Shown here in pieces: positions 47,892-47,963 of a stretch of DNA of 47,963 bases (positions are counted from its first letter, which is position 1; each line of letters starts with the position of its first letter). Both the position numbers and the translations under genes were made by a program. Location of the stretch: positions 1 to 47,963 of the forward strand of contig NZ_JBBMFO010000014.1 in assembly GCF_040096015.1 (NCBI RefSeq), in the 5' to 3' direction. The notes beneath the pieces were generated by a model. The model was not told the DNA's origin. It searched no databases and worked only from the letters and a program-made list of their open reading frames with translations. Source of the stretch: Peptoniphilus_A hominis. Lineage in GTDB: Bacteria > Bacillota > Clostridia > Tissierellales > Peptoniphilaceae.

Positions 47892-47963
47892 TGTACCCTC
47901 TTTACTGGACAAACCAGTAAGGAGGGTATTTTTATGAAATATAGTTATGAATTTAAAAAAGAA
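47892..47963 (+). mobile_element. Left end of an IS3-family (IS150-like) insertion sequence, truncated by the window
   Basis: The sequence TGTACCCTCTTTACTGGACA at 47892 has the TGTAC start usual for IS150-group ends. A perfect-arm hairpin covers the region to about 47928, and the ribosome binding site GGAGGG lies on its right arm. The transposase OrfA begins at 47934. The right end is outside the window, so completeness and target duplication cannot be judged. Confidence 0.65.
47934..47963 (+). CDS. Transposase OrfA, first 10 codons
   Basis: The visible residues are MKYSYEFKKE, a typical opening of the helix-turn-helix OrfA of IS3/IS150 elements. GGAGGG at 47921-47926 gives the start. The gene continues beyond the window. 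Its ribosome binding site lies in the inverted-repeat stem of the IS left end, which could restrain translation of read-through transcripts. Confidence 0.6.
   Translation, partial: MKYSYEFKKE

Overview
The window looks like chromosome of a low-GC, anaerobic Bacillota (Firmicutes). I would place it in the Tissierellia / Peptoniphilaceae neighbourhood (Peptoniphilus-like). The reasons are the AT-rich codon use, strong AGGAGG ribosome binding sites, a Gram-positive S10-spc-alpha order with short zinc-type S14 and L36, a HrcA/CIRCE-type groESL promoter, and an indole-type tryptophanase. The genus is inference from composition and gene content, not from a database search.

Region 1 (1-14300) is the ribosomal superoperon. 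A promoter (TTTACA-17-TATAAT) and a structured leader of about 200 nt precede rpsJ-rplC-rplD-rplW-rplB-rpsS-rplV-rpsC-rplP-rpmC-rpsQ-rplN-rplX-rplE-rpsN-rpsH-rplF-rplR-rpsE-rpmD-rplO-secY-adk-(KOW protein)-infA-rpmJ-rpsM-rpsK-rpoA-rplQ, closed by a terminator. map and rpsD, common members of this cluster in clostridia, are absent here. Region 2 (14346-17482) holds ogt, then groES-groEL behind a half-degenerate CIRCE element, then about 400 bp of tandem structured repeats with three successive terminator hairpins.

Region 3 (17500-23420) is mixed. It has an anchored protein of unknown function, a glyoxalase II, a short lipoprotein related to metal/siderophore-binding proteins, and a tryptophan module. 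That module is a long-form tryptophanase plus an NSS-family sodium symporter on the minus strand. Its leader carries two tandem copies of a conserved RNA element with a base-paired stem that co-varies between copies, and this is the most riboswitch-like unexplained signal in the window. Region 4 (23432-28887) has class I aldolase, an operon of RNase H / dCMP deaminase / MscL / patatin / CoA-type Nudix, and a secreted G5-3D cell-wall protein. Region 5 (29053-36900) has a HAAS-type membrane protein, a glutaredoxin, and an operon of coiled-coil protein / alpha-beta hydrolase / membrane-anchored MurF-like ligase / Ddl / RNase R / SmpB. This operon links peptidoglycan precursor synthesis to RNA quality control.

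Region 6 (36900-38030) is a two-gene cassette (YhfC-type intramembrane protease and DUF3887-like lipoprotein). It sits behind a promoter with a perfect 9-bp inverted repeat at the start site and is flanked by near-identical terminator copies. Region 7 (38034-42826) is an ABC ATPase plus a giant FtsX-like permease with a coiled coil of about 530 residues. Region 8 (42925-46612) is the NAD operon nadA-nadB-nadC-niaR, with an 18-bp palindrome touching its -35 box. Region 9 (46613-47963) looks accessory: an AT-rich 2-hydroxyacid dehydrogenase, then the left end of an IS3/IS150-type element cut by the window edge.

No CRISPR array, tRNA, rRNA, prophage or recognisable defence system was seen. The most promising undescribed items are RNA-level: the tandem tnaA leader elements, the post-groEL repeats and the S10 leader.
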